Source: Archivesica marissinica (Eukaryota > Mollusca > Bivalvia > Venerida > Vesicomyidae). From it: DNA of 64,000 bases. The stretch is taken from the NCBI GenBank assembly GCA_014843695.1, contig CM026398.1, positions 16,925,593 to 16,989,592 on the forward strand. The letters are read 5' to 3'. Of this stretch, positions 10,995 to 21,462 are shown one piece after another (within the stretch, counting starts at the first letter, position 1; each line of letters starts with the position of its first letter). Below the pieces are notes generated by a model. That model was given only the letters and a program-made list of their open reading frames with translations, was not told where the DNA came from and ran no database searches. The position numbers and the translations under genes were made by a program.

Positions 10995-11847
10995 CAGGGC
11001 TCGACGCTAATGTTTTACCGTGGTTGGGCAACCATGACTGCAGATTTACCTGCCCGAATGAGATTTTCACCTGCCCGAAGTTTTACTTCTGATTATTTGT
11101 TCATATTTAATTTTTCAACACTGTATACAGGTTCATAACATTACTGTTTTCTGGCCGTGCATTTTGGAAGAAAAAGCAAAGATATCCCAAATCGTGCTTA
11201 ATATTGCACCACTCTAAATCTTATGTGATGCTGTGTGCAGCTGTATCACAAACAATCCCAATGAGTTTGAGCCCTACCATTGTTTCCTTGAGCAAGAAAC
11301 TTTATCCAAAATTGTGTAGTACTGTGGTTGGTCCCAGTAACAGACGTAAGCATGCCATGATTAATCGAAGTTGTAGCACTTGTTTGATAATCGAGCTTAA
11401 CATAAATTAGTATAGACTAGCTCTCGAACTATTTGGCTGATTATCAAATGATGATGAAATCATTCATTGACCATTACTGCGCTGGAAACGAGTATACTCG
11501 TTTTTGCAAACAGCATAGAGCCATATCAGATTGCACAGAACATACCATCTGATCAGACTCTATGCTGTTTGCTATTCAGATATTGGAGCCAAAACACTGG
11601 GCTTAGGGTCAAAACGCGTGGTTGATGTCATTATTCAGTTGGGTGGTTGAGAAAAAAGGCTTACGTTATTATTGTCGAGCAAGAGTAGCTATCGTTTCGT
11701 AAAATATTGAAACAAAAACTAGTTTTTTATATATATATTTTTTTTAAAACTAGTTGCCCGTCGGGCAAGCGAGTAACAACAAGTACTTGCCCGCCGCCAA
11801 CATTTACCTGCCCCGGGCAATCGGGCAGTGGTTAGTGTCGAGCCCTG
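10995..11847. mobile_element. hAT-like nonautonomous element, copy A
   Basis: The left end CAGGGCTCGACGCTAATG and complemented right end CAGGGCTCGACACTAACC are inverted repeats over about 850 bp, followed inside by GCCCGA-type repeats at both ends. CAGGG ends with this internal motif are typical of hAT-like elements. No clear 8-bp target duplication. It contains one H hairpin (11506-11572). The copy-B version starts inside the element, right after the N gap. Confidence 0.7.
11506..11572. repeat. H-family hairpin
   Basis: GCAAACAGCATAGAGCC pairs with GACTCTATGCTGTTTGC; the 67-bp structure sits inside the hAT-like element. Copy B has it at 25222-25288. Confidence 0.8.
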
Positions 11848-12097
11848 TATGGGACAATTTACGAAAACAAACAATAATTTCAAATGGGGCATAATCTTAA
11901 TTCGGTCCAGGATTGGTTAGGCCAGGGAATTATGTAATTGGAATTTCAATCAAACACTATCAGCAGATCCTATTACCAACGATTGGACACACGCCTGCAG
12001 ATGCATGTGATTATCTCAACTGTTGTTGTTTTGGCAGGACACTTTATGAACAAATTCTGATCTGAAACAAAACATTGCCAGATACCAACAGGGCTTG
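11848..12097. other. No recognisable feature
   Basis: Spacer between the hAT-like element and the next tandem array, present in both duplication copies. Confidence 0.4.
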
Positions 12098-12405
12098 AGC
12101 TATGAGGGTGATTTGGGAGAGATACTTTGTAACATAAGCTGTTTCACTTCTCCCTGCTGAGAGAGGGTGATTTGGGAACAATAGTCTACATAAGCTGTCT
12201 GACTTCTCCCAGCAAAGCTGGAGCTAGAGGGTGATTTGGGAGAGATACTTTGTAACGTAAGCTGTTTCACTTCTCCCTGCAGAGAGAAGGTGATTTGGGA
12301 ACAATACTCTACGTAAGCTGTCTGACTTCTCCCAGCAAAGCTGGAGCTAGAGGGTGATTTGGGAGAAATAGTCTATATAAACTGTCTCCATTCTCCCTAT
12401 TTTGA
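12098..12405. repeat. About 120-bp tandem repeat, copy A
   Basis: The unit alternates GAGGGTGATTTGGGAGAGAT and GAGGGTGATTTGGGAACAAT half-units joined by CACTTCTCCCTGC and GACTTCTCCCAGCAAAGC. There are about 2.5 units here and about 3.5 in copy B (25814-26244). Confidence 0.85.
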
Positions 12406-12417
12406 GCTCAGGGAGAA

Positions 12418-13128
12418 GTTATTTCATATAGAACATTGTGGAGGACTCTGTTAAGAGTGTCTAAACGTCTCCATCTCTACACCACCATTCACTTCCCCAT
12501 GTATTATTTCATATAGAACATTGTGGAGGACTCTGTTAGAGTGTCTAAACGTCTCCCTACACCACCATTCACTTCCCCACGTATTATTTCATATAGAACA
12601 TTGTGGAGGACTCTGTTAGAATGTCTAAACGTCTCCCTACACCACCATTCACTTCCCCATGTATTATTTCATATAGAACATTGTGGAGGACTCTGTTAGA
12701 ATGTCTAAACGTGTCCCTACACCACCATTCACTTCCCCACGTATTATTTCATATAGAACATTGTGGAGGACTCTGTTAGTGTCTAAATATCACCCTACAG
12801 CACCATTCACTTCCCCATCTATTATTTCATATAGAACATTGTGGAGGACTCTGTTAGAATGTCTGAACGTGCCCTACACCACCATTCACTTCCCCATGTA
12901 TTATTTCATATAGAACATTGTGGAGATCTGTTAGTGTCTGAACGTGCCCTACACCACCATTCACTTCCCCATCTATTATTTCATATAGAACATTGTGGAG
13001 ATCTGTTAGTGTCTAAATGTGTCCCTACACCACCATTCACTTCCCCACGTATTATTTCATATAGAACATTGTGGAGATCTGTTAGAGTGTCTAAACGTGT
13101 CCCTACACCACCATTCACTTCCCCATGT
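12418..13128. repeat. About 80-bp minisatellite, copy A
   Basis: TATTTCATATAGAACATTGT, then GGAGGACTCTGTTAG and ACACCACCATTCACTTCCCC, recur about nine times (TATTTC at 12505, 12585, 12665, 12745). Later units lose a few bases. Copy B has about seven units (26261-26818). Confidence 0.9.
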
Positions 13129-13248
13129 ATTTGAAATATACATATTTGATTTAACCCATAAAATGCTGAATAAATTGGAAGTAATGTTCAAAGAATATAT
13201 AGATCCAAATCAGCCGAGTGGTTTAGCTCCACTATCCGAAATAGTAAA

Positions 13249-13315
13249 GCAAACAGCATAGAGTCTAATCAAATGGCGCGTTCTGTGCCATCTGATATGA
13301 CTCTATGCTGTTTGC
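13249..13315. repeat. H-family hairpin
   Basis: GCAAACAGCATAGAGTC pairs with GACTCTATGCTGTTTGC. Copy B has it at 26939-27005. It lies 12 bp before the large TIR element. Confidence 0.8.
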
Positions 13316-13326
13316 AAACATTAATA

Positions 13327-15505
13327 CAGTTAAACCCAACTTAAGCAGCCAGTCAAGGGATTAACAGAAAGTGGCTGCTAAGCACAGGTGACTGCATAAT
13401 AGAGGTCAAATATATAATAAAACAACATATTGGGAATATGGAAACTGGCTGGTATATGCAGGTTGGCTGCTTAATGGAGGTGACCACTAACGTAGGTTTG
13501 ACTGTATATACAGGTTGGCTGCTTAATAGAGGTGACCACTAACGTAGGTTTGACTGTATATGCAGGTTGGCTGCTTAATGGAGGTGACCACTAACGTAGG
13601 TTTGACTGTATATACAGGTTGGCTGCTTAATGGAGGTGACCACTAACGTAGGTTTGACTGTATATGCAGGTTGGCTGCTTAATGGAGGTGACCACTAACG
13701 TAGGTTTGACTGTATATGCAGGTTGGCTGCTTAATGGAGGTGACCACTAACGTAGGTTTGACTGTATATACAGGTTGGCTGCTTAATGGAGGTGACCACT
13801 AACGTAGGTTTGACTGTATATGCAGGTTGGCTGCTTAATGGAGGTGACCACTAACGTAGGTTTGACTGTATATGCAGGTTGGCTGCTTAATGGAGGTGAC
13901 CACTAACGTAGGTTTGACTGTATATACAGGTTGGCTGCTTAATGGAGGTGACCACTAACGTAGGTTTGACTGTATATGCAGGTTGGCTGCTTAATGGAGG
14001 TGACCACTAACGTAGGTTTGACTGTATATGCAGGTTGGCTGCTTAATGGAGGTGACCACTAACGTAGGTTTGACTGTATATACAGGTTGGCTGCTTAATG
14101 GAGGTGACCACTAACATAGGTTTGACTGTATATACAGGTTGGCTGCTTAATGGAGGTGACCACTAACGTAGGTTTGACTGTATATACAGGTTGGCTGCTT
14201 AATGGAGGTGACCACTAACGTAGGTTTGACTGTATATACAGGTTGGCTGCTTAATGGAGGTGACCACTAATGCAGGTTTGACTGTATATACAGGTTGGCT
14301 GCTTAATGGAGGTGACCACTAACGCAGGTTTGACTGTATATACAGGTTGGCTGCTTAATGGAGGTGACCACTAACGCAGGTTTGAATGTATATACAGGTT
14401 GGCTGCTTAATGGAGGTGACCACTAACGTAGGTTTGACTGTATATACAGGTTGGCTGCTTAATGGAGGTGACCACTAACGTAGGTTTGAATGTATATACA
14501 GGTTGGCTGCTTAATGGAGGTGACCACTAACGTAGGTTTGACTGTATATACAGGTTGGCTGCTTAATGGAGGTGACCACTAACGTAGGTTTGACTGTATA
14601 TACAGGTTGGCTGCTTAATGGAGGTGACCACTAACGTAGGTTTGACTGTATATACAGGTTGGCTGCTTAATACTGTATACTAGTTCCCTAGAAAGGACTA
14701 AGTACTGAACATTTACAGGGATTCAGAAGGACAAGTCACAAACGTCTTCTATTTCATGAGCAAGAAGAAATAAACAAGCCCAACAGGTGGCGCTACGTGA
14801 ATACAGTCAAACCTGTGTTAGTGGTCACCTCCATTAAGCAGCCAACCTGTATATACAGTCAAACCTACGTTAGTGGTCACCTCCATTAAGCAGCCAACCT
14901 GTATACAGTCAAACCTGCATTAGTGGTCACCTCCATTAAGCAGCCAACCTGTATATACAGTCAAACCTGCATTAGTGGTCACCTCCATTAAGCAGCCAAC
15001 CTGTATATACAGTCAAACCTACGTTAGTGGTCACCTCCATTAAGCAGCCAACCTGTATATACAGTCAAACCTGCATTAGTGGTCACCTCCATTAAGCAGC
15101 CAACCTGTATATACAGTCAAACCTACATTAGTGGTCACCTCCATTAAGCAGCCAACCTGTATATACAGTCAAACCTACATTAGTGGTCACCTCCATTAAG
15201 CAACCAACCTGTATATACAGTCAAACCTACATTAGTGGTCACCTCCATTAAGCAGTCAACCTGTATATACAGTTAAACCTGCATTAGTGGTCACCTCCAT
15301 TAATCAACCATGCGTATTTATGACATACAGTTAAACATGCATTAGTGGTCACCTCCATGAAGCAACCAACCTGTATTAAGCAGCCAGTATCCAGCTTCCC
15401 ACTATGTTGTTTTATTATACATTTGACCTCTATTAAGCAGCCACCTGTGCTAAACAGTCACTTTCTGTAATGCCCTTGGCTGGCTGCTTAAGACAGGTTT
15501 AACTG
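13327..15505. mobile_element. 2.2-kb palindromic TA-flanked element with 52-bp arrays, copy A
   Basis: The left end CAGTTAAACCCAACTTAAGC and complemented right end CAGTTAAACCTGTCTTAAGC each sit next to a TA, and GCAGCCAG follows on both sides. TA targets and CAGT ends fit a Tc1/mariner-pogo-like MITE. Inside, a 52-bp unit (CAGGTTGGCTGCTTAATGGA, GGTGACCACTAACGTAGG, TTTGACTGTATATA) runs about 23 times on the left arm (13455-14672). The same unit runs inverted about 10 times on the right arm (14806-15370). Read inward, each unit begins CAGTCAAACCT, a close variant of the TIR. A 130-bp unique spacer separates the arms. There is no transposase. Confidence 0.8.
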
Positions 15506-15935
15506 TAAATGTGATCAGACCTGAAAGTCCTGACAACATGCGCTTCTCTACTTGATGTTCATGAAGCATACCAAGTGGTGAGAATTGTAGCAGTTGAAGT
15601 CACAGTCAAGTGTAACACTAACAGAGTTACAGACGCAGAGCTGGACACGCGGTCCAAATACAATATATACCTCTAGGCTCTCTCTACATAGAAACATCCA
15701 GGTCAAATCCGAACCCCTTAAGCCCGTGGCTTACCAGACTCTAGCGAGACCTCAGCTGCAATAGTGCCCCGAGATTTGGTCACCCCATACCCAAACACTG
15801 ATAAACGTTCTTTAAGGTATCCAGTGAAGAGGCCCGTTGGATAAAGGTTGACTTCTATACAACTTCTAGTGTTACAGACATGATCCACTCCCTAAATCTG
15901 CGCAGACTAGATCTCCAGTGTATTGACAATATGTG
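15506..15935. other. No recognisable feature
   Basis: Single-copy-looking sequence between the palindromic element and the S2 SINE; nearly identical at 29186-29615. Confidence 0.5.
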
Positions 15936-16225
15936 TGTGTTTTACGTTTATTTATCGTCGCTACCAGTTGCCCATATGAGCGACGCCTCCTGAAGAGATT
16001 AGTCATTTTAGATTTTTGGAGAATAGTTCAATGATACAGACAGAGACCCATTCCAGAGTCTCCTCTGGTTCTTTTACGTGCACGGTGTCAAGCACCGACA
16101 CAAGACCTTGGTTTAATGTCCCATCTGAAAGACTGTTAATTTTATTATGGTCAGAACGGGGGATCGAACCAGCGATCCCTGGATTACCAGTCCAGCGTGT
16201 TACTACTGGACTACAGATCCGTCTG
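15936..16225 (-). mobile_element. tRNA-derived SINE, family S2, copy A
   Basis: On the minus strand the head reads GTAGTCCAGTAGTAACACGC, then a CTGGACTGGTAATCCAG arm whose 7-base loop gives a GGT (Thr-type) anticodon, then box B-like GGTTCGATCCCC. The body has GTCGGTGCTTGACACCGTGC and ends in ACGTAAAACACAC. Other copies are at 29616, 39628, 47121, 50328 and 58625. The head is folded but diverged, so it is a SINE rather than a tRNA gene. Confidence 0.85.
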
Positions 16226-16483
16226 AAAACAGAGTGAGCTCCCTGCATGAAGACATGAGGAAGGCTATTCATAAAGCCTCGCTGTAGTTTCAGTCCTGAA
16301 TAAACATGGTCACAGTCTATAGTGCCTCTGTCTTTGTTTCACTGTATTCGGCTCATTGTCTGGCACAACATACTGCGCTGTGGCTCCTCTTTTCAATTTT
16401 TAATGACTAATTAGTGGTTCGAGTACTTTCAGCATTCCCAGATGGAGCTGTTCAATTAACCAATCGCAACAAAAGTCGCTTTT

Positions 16484-16628
16484 GCAAACAGCATAGAACC
16501 AGATTATGTGCCGTCTGATCAGGCTTTATGCTGTTTGCTATTCAGATAGTGGGCCTAAAACACATGTCAGAATAGCAAAGAACATAGACCGTGATCAGAC
16601 GCGGCGGATCTGGATCTATGTTGTTTGC
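16484..16628. repeat. Two H-family hairpins in tandem
   Basis: GCAAACAGCATAGAACC faces GGCTTTATGCTGTTTGC (16484-16538). GCAAAGAACATAGACC faces GGATCTATGTTGTTTGC (16575-16628). The tandem pairing resembles that at 8245-8415. Copy B: 30164-30308. Confidence 0.75.
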
Positions 16629-17191
16629 ACATTCCATCTGATTTATTTGACAGGTTACGGGTTAATACTCACACTGACCATTGGTGCAGTTGGCATTATC
16701 AATTTTCAAGTTGAAATGGTCCCAATTTTTCTTGAAGTTATCAAAACTGGCTCAAAGAAAATCTAAGCAAGCCAGTGTGAGTGACTCTATAATATCCCAT
16801 TCTGTCGTACATATATCCATAATTCTCCAACAAAAGCTCCATCAGGGGCATAGCTTGACACATGCGTGGGCATTATTAGGATAGGGGGTACAGGGTTATC
16901 TCCCCCGGCTTGTGAATGTCTATATCGCAACAGTTGCATTCTAAGGCATTTTAAGGGATGTACTGATGAGAAATACAGAACTGAAAACGTATATTATCAA
17001 TTAAAATTACCCGTAATGAAATACTGACTTAATTGCATATTGGATGGGCTCACTGCTTACCATACACACTCTTCAATTTTTTTGCATTTTCATATTTTCA
17101 ATTTTTGAACAAAATTCATAGGCACGTGCTAACTGTGCTTATAGGACGCTATGCACATCCAGTGTGTATATTGTATATTATACCGCCTTTA
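16629..17191. other. No recognisable feature
   Basis: AT-rich unique sequence with only short ORFs; the same in copy B at 30309-30871. Confidence 0.45.
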
Positions 17192-17425
17192 GTTTATACA
17201 AATTTATTTTAGCTCGATTGCGAAACAAGTTCTGTCAACTTGTATTAATCACCCTCGAGACCTCATTTCTGATGGAATCCATCGCCATGATGGAGAGAGA
17301 AGAGGCAATATGGAATTTAAATGCCTTGCCTAAAGGCACAATCGTAACAGCTCCAGCGGGGCTCGAACTCCGGACCTTTCGCACCTGAAGCGAACATGCA
17401 TCCACTGCACTATCACGACTTCCAC
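17192..17425 (-). mobile_element. tRNA-derived SINE, family S3, copy A
   Basis: A complete S3 element in minus orientation: 3' end GTTTATACAAATTTATTTTA at the left, head with GGGGCTCGAACTCCGGACC and CACTATCACGACTTCCAC at the right. Copy B: 30872-31105. Confidence 0.85.
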
Positions 17426-18383
17426 TAATTATTATTGTATTGGTTTCCTTTAATGAGAAAATAGTTCAGAAAGTAAAACACAGGAAACATCTTCTAATGA
17501 AGAATTCTCTAGCAGCCTTGTCATTGCAAATTTTCCACGCATTCAGTTGCAAATTGCTAATTAGGATGCAAAAACTATCTGTCTAATCAGCAGTGCCAGT
17601 TACATGTATCTCCCTGCACAATAGTTTTATGGGGATTTCAATTAAAATTTAAATCATTATAGACATGCATACCATTCCATACCAGGACGTTAACTACATG
17701 TACACTGTGTGCAGGTTTTTGAAGAATATGACGAAAAATACAGGCATTCATAGTGGCATTTACGCATTGCTTATAATCTTTATATAAATGTTAGAGATCT
17801 AACATTATTGAGACTGTTCATTATTACTCTAATATACATTGTATACAAACACAGTTTAAGGAGTTTATACATACATTTATTGGAGGTATTTTAAATGTTT
17901 AATGTAGTAGGCAAAATGCAAATGTTTTTAGGATTATCCCTGAAATGTGTTCATAATATAGCTGTATTATTAAAATAATCAATTAGTTATTAAAGAAGTC
18001 AGAATCATAATTTGAGATGACCCACACTGTTTGTTTGTACACAATTTCAATTAGCAATGCCCAGTCAGGTGTTAAGGTGTGTTGTGGGTCTTCAATTTCA
18101 AGATACATGTAGGTGTGAGAGATGTCAGCCAATTAGACAAAGGTGTCCATACTCTATAGTCCTAATCTCACTGGAATACACTGTCAGAGTGGATAGTGGA
18201 CAGTGGCTTCCATCTAACAGACAACCAGGTGTCTGTATTGCCTAAAAACAAAACAATACTATACTTGTCAAATTGAGTTTTATTCAACCTTGCATCATAT
18301 AAGGCGACCCAAATCCACACTCAGTTATGTTCCAGTAATTCTCAGCCACTGAATATACACTTTTGAACGATCCAAATTTAACC
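17426..18383. other. Mostly unique AT-rich sequence
   Basis: No confident feature. At about 17717 copy A lacks a 14-bp piece (GATGAAAATGAACT) present in copy B at about 31395. The 62-aa frame at 18057-18245 (CVVGLQFQDTCRCERCQP) resembles nothing I recognise. Confidence 0.4.
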
Positions 18384-18545
18384 ATGAAGTCAAAAGATCC
18401 AGTATGGGGTTTCTACACCGTAACCGTGAATGGCAAGAAAACAACTGCGATTTGTAATGACTGCAAGAATGAAGTCAGCGCGAAGGCGGACAGACTACTG
18501 GCTGAAGAAACATTCCAACAAGAAAAACGGAAAAAAAACCAATAA
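18384..18545 (+). pseudogene. BED zinc-finger fragment (hAT transposase or ZBED-like), copy A
   Basis: From the ATG at 18384 the frame reads MKSKDPVWGFYTVTVNGKK, then TTAICNDCKNEVSAKADRL. This matches the first half of a BED-type zinc finger: aromatic W-x-FY motif, then C-x2-C. The His pair that should complete the finger is absent, and the frame runs into an AAG/AAA-rich tail and stops. BED fingers are typical of hAT transposases and ZBED proteins. It is either a decayed transposase start or a first exon whose donor I cannot place. Copy B (32078-32269) differs in the A-rich tail and ends with a different C-terminus (NGCGCQ). Confidence 0.5.
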
Positions 18546-18734
18546 AATAAAAAAAAATTTAAAAAACGGTTGTGGTTGCCAATGATGCCACCTAATGAGT
18601 ACCCCTGGCAGGGACGAAACAGTTTAAGCACTTATAGAGTGGTAGCAATGCATAAAAATGAGCAAAAAACGTGTTTGGAAGACACATAATCTTATTTCCC
18701 GGTATTTCCCACTTCTGGGCTTATTTCCCGTCCT

Positions 18735-19190
18735 TTAACTACATGTACACTGGGGGTGCTTACTAGAGTGGAATGACAGGGTACCCATCCTTTAACTACA
18801 TGTACACTGGAGGGTGCTTACTAGAGTGGAATGACAGGGTACCTGTCCATTAACTACATGTACACTGGGGGCGCTTACTAGAGTGGATCGACAGGGTACC
18901 CGTCCTTTAACCCATTCAACACCAAGTAACTCACATGGACTGGTTCATGATATATTTAGACCAATAAATTAATCAGAAAATTACATTTGGACCAGTTCAT
19001 TTATCAAAATGGGTAATTTTAAAATAGTAATATTACTGGCAAAAAGTGCAGATCCTGATGAGACGGCTCGTCACGAGCCGGCTCATCTGGATCTACACTT
19101 TTTGTAAGCCTATTTAGAGGTTTGTGGTGTTGAAAGGGTTAACTACATGTACACTGGGGGTGCTTACTAGAGTGGAATGACAGGGTACCG
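18735..19190. repeat. 57-bp minisatellite interrupted by a P MITE, copy A
   Basis: The unit CTTTAACTACATGTACACTG, GGGGTGCTTACTAGAGTGGA and ATGACAGGGTACCCGTC occurs about three times before the MITE (18911-19138) and once after it. The MITE sits exactly at the TTAA of CCTTTAACTACATG, splitting one unit. Copy B has several more units. Confidence 0.9.
18911..19138 (+). mobile_element. TTAA-flanked MITE, family P, copy A
   Basis: CCCATTCAACACCA to TGGTGTTGAAAGGG, with TTAA at 18907-18910 and 19139-19142. The uninterrupted neighbouring 57-bp units show the empty target (CCTTTAACTAC), which proves TTAA duplication. The central palindrome is the short form (GACGGCTCGTCACGAGCC). Confidence 0.9.
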
Positions 19191-19924
19191 TCCTGCCACT
19201 TTTAGCCCCACTTGTTTGCCTTTTCTAAAAAAAATTTGTTTATATAAGCCTCATCAGGTGAGTGCTTACTGTCCCAGAACATGTCCACCCATTTCACCAA
19301 TATGTACTGCCTGCCCTACTGTGTCCTTGATCAAGCATAATTATACATCTGTCAATTACCGTAAGTTACCAAGATTTAGCCCACCCCCAAATACCACCTC
19401 CTGCACATACACCACCCCCATCACCATCTTTTCTGACCCACCCTGCCCATTTCCCACTCTAAAATAAACCATATACACTTTCATAACATTAAACTTCCGG
19501 TGACAATCAAATGTCTATAATTATCATCTATAAACAACCTCTTCCACAACTGTACATGGGGGAGGATGGGGGGGGGGAATTGATGTGCATTTCCCAGGGC
19601 AGCTCAGACTGACTATTTCTCCCGCGTCTCTGTATCTAACTCGTGCCCAGTATACACTTGAATACATTTCATGACTGATAAAAAAAAAGTGATAATTAAT
19701 TCATTACAAACCATTTACACCACATATTGGTAACCTGGAGCCAAGTATCTCATTAATAAAACATGTCAAAATATTGCAATCTTCCCTGAACAACTATTAG
19801 TAGTATTGTATTTTAACAAGCTACAATACATGGCAATATCCATCACTTCTCCTTAGATAGAGCTCTGGGGAAGTCATTTCATACAGAAATACATGTCTAC
19901 AATGTACACGTATAGGGCAGCCAT
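19191..19924. other. CCC/ACC-rich stretch and unique sequence
   Basis: 19260-19470 is rich in CCACCCCC and ACCACC words and gives a proline-rich frame of 96 aa with no domain I recognise. The remainder shows nothing. Similar in copy B at 33181-33904. Confidence 0.4.
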
Positions 19925-20890
19925 TACTGAGACAACACACTTCTCCCATATATACCATAACCTTCTCCCATATACACCGCAATCTTCTCCCATGTGTATA
20001 GCATACATGTAACCTTCTCCCATGTGGACCTTAATATTCTCCCATCTATGTATCATTGTATACACGTATATTGTACCGTAACCTTCTCCCTTGTATACAA
20101 ATGTACATGTACCTTAATATTCTCCCATGTACATGTACACCATAATCTTCTCCCATGTATACCTTAATCTTCTCCCATGTATCATTGTATACATGTACAT
20201 TGTACAATAACCTTCTCCCTTGTACACAAATGTACATGTACCTTAATATTCTCCCATATAGATGTACACCGTAATCTTCTCCATGTATACCATAAGCTTC
20301 TCCCATGTATACCTTAAACTTCTCCCATGTATACCATAAACTTCTCCCATGCATACCATAGTCTTCTCCCATGCATACCATAAGCTTCTCCCATGTATAC
20401 CTTAAACTTCTCCCATGTATACCATAAACTTCTCCCATGCATACCATAGTCTTCTCCCATGCATACCATAAGCTTCTCCCATGTATACCATAAGCTTCTC
20501 CCATGTATACCATAAGCTTCCCCCATGTATACTGTAGTCTTCTCCCATGCATACCGTAAGCTTCTCCCATGTATACCATAAGCTTCTCCCATGTATACCG
20601 TAAGCTTCTCCCATGCATACTGTAAGCTTCTCCCATGCATACCATAAGCTTCTCCCATGTATACCATAAGCTTCTCCCATGCATACCGTAAGCTTCTCCC
20701 ATGCATACTGTAAGCTTCTCCCATGCATACCATAAGCTTCTCCCATGCATATCGTAAGCTTCTCCCATGCATACCGTAAGCTTCTCCCATGTATACCATA
20801 AGCTTCTCCCATGCATACCGTAAGCTTCTCCCATGCATACCATAAGCTTCTCCCATGCATACCGTAAGCTTCTCCCATGCATACCATACA
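19925..20890. repeat. 22-bp minisatellite, copy A
   Basis: The unit CTTCTCCCATGCATACCGTA plus AG repeats about 27 times from 20285, preceded by longer degenerate units with TTCTCCCATGT and ATGTACATGTACC. All minus frames stay open (MGEAYGMHGRSLRYAWEKL repeat), which explains the 281-aa ORF. Copy B: 33905-34912. Confidence 0.95.
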
Positions 20891-21014
20891 CTTCTCTAGT
20901 CTTACACGATGCTAATCAATGAATACGACCCAATGTTATAATTATTGCAAATTTGCAATACATTTTAATTCACTGATACAGTGTACCATACAATGTGAGC
21001 AATACAACAAAACA

Positions 21015-21327
21015 CAGGGATCATTCTAGAGGGCGATGTGGGCGAAATCGTCGCCCTAGGGACCCTGACTTTTGCCCTCTGGGGGGGCCCCACTTCTCCC
21101 TAAAAAAAGGTTTTTACGATTTTCAAACAAAATGTTGTCTAGTAAGATACACTGGCCTGGCCCATTATAAAGGACTCCTTCTATTCAAATGTTGTATTTA
21201 ATGGTTGTACTGTGCATTTTAACCCTATTTTGCAGAAGTATATTAAATGGTGTTCTTTACACCATTTAAGGAAGCGATCACGCGCTTTCTCACTTCTCCC
21301 AAAAATTCTGACCTAGAATGAACCCTG
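21015..21327. mobile_element. hAT-like MITE with CAGGGWTCATTCTAG ends, copy A
   Basis: The left end CAGGGATCATTCTAGAGGG and complemented right end CAGGGTTCATTCTAGGTCAG are TIRs. The flanking AAAACAC (about 21009-21015 and 21328-21334) is a probable 7-8 bp target duplication. The interior is noncoding. Copy B: 35035-35347. Confidence 0.7.
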
Positions 21328-21462
21328 AAAACACGGACAATAGATTAAAACAACTACAATTCCCATCTAGTTATTGCAATTGATTTCTGCATTCAGTTAA
21401 ATCCACTATTCCCAGTAATGATTTGTTGTGTCTGAGATAGCATACGGTGGTGATACAATGTT

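Noticed and set aside
15936..16225. tRNA gene (Thr-type anticodon arm)
   Set aside because: The head folds like a tRNA but is followed by a conserved SINE body, recurs with the same body at several sites, and some copies are truncated or have target duplications. The same applies to the S1, S3, S4, S5 and S6 heads.
19177..19467. 96-aa proline-rich coding region, also in copy B
   Set aside because: The frame begins within the 57-bp array and owes its Pro content to CCACC-rich DNA. No domain and no splice signals.
20046..20891. 281-aa frame and its relatives in copy B
   Set aside because: Translation of the 22-bp minisatellite; every minus frame is open.
20995..21201. 68-aa frame, identical in copy B
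   Set aside because: It lies within the TIRs of a nonautonomous hAT-like MITE; its conservation between copies only reflects the recent duplication.
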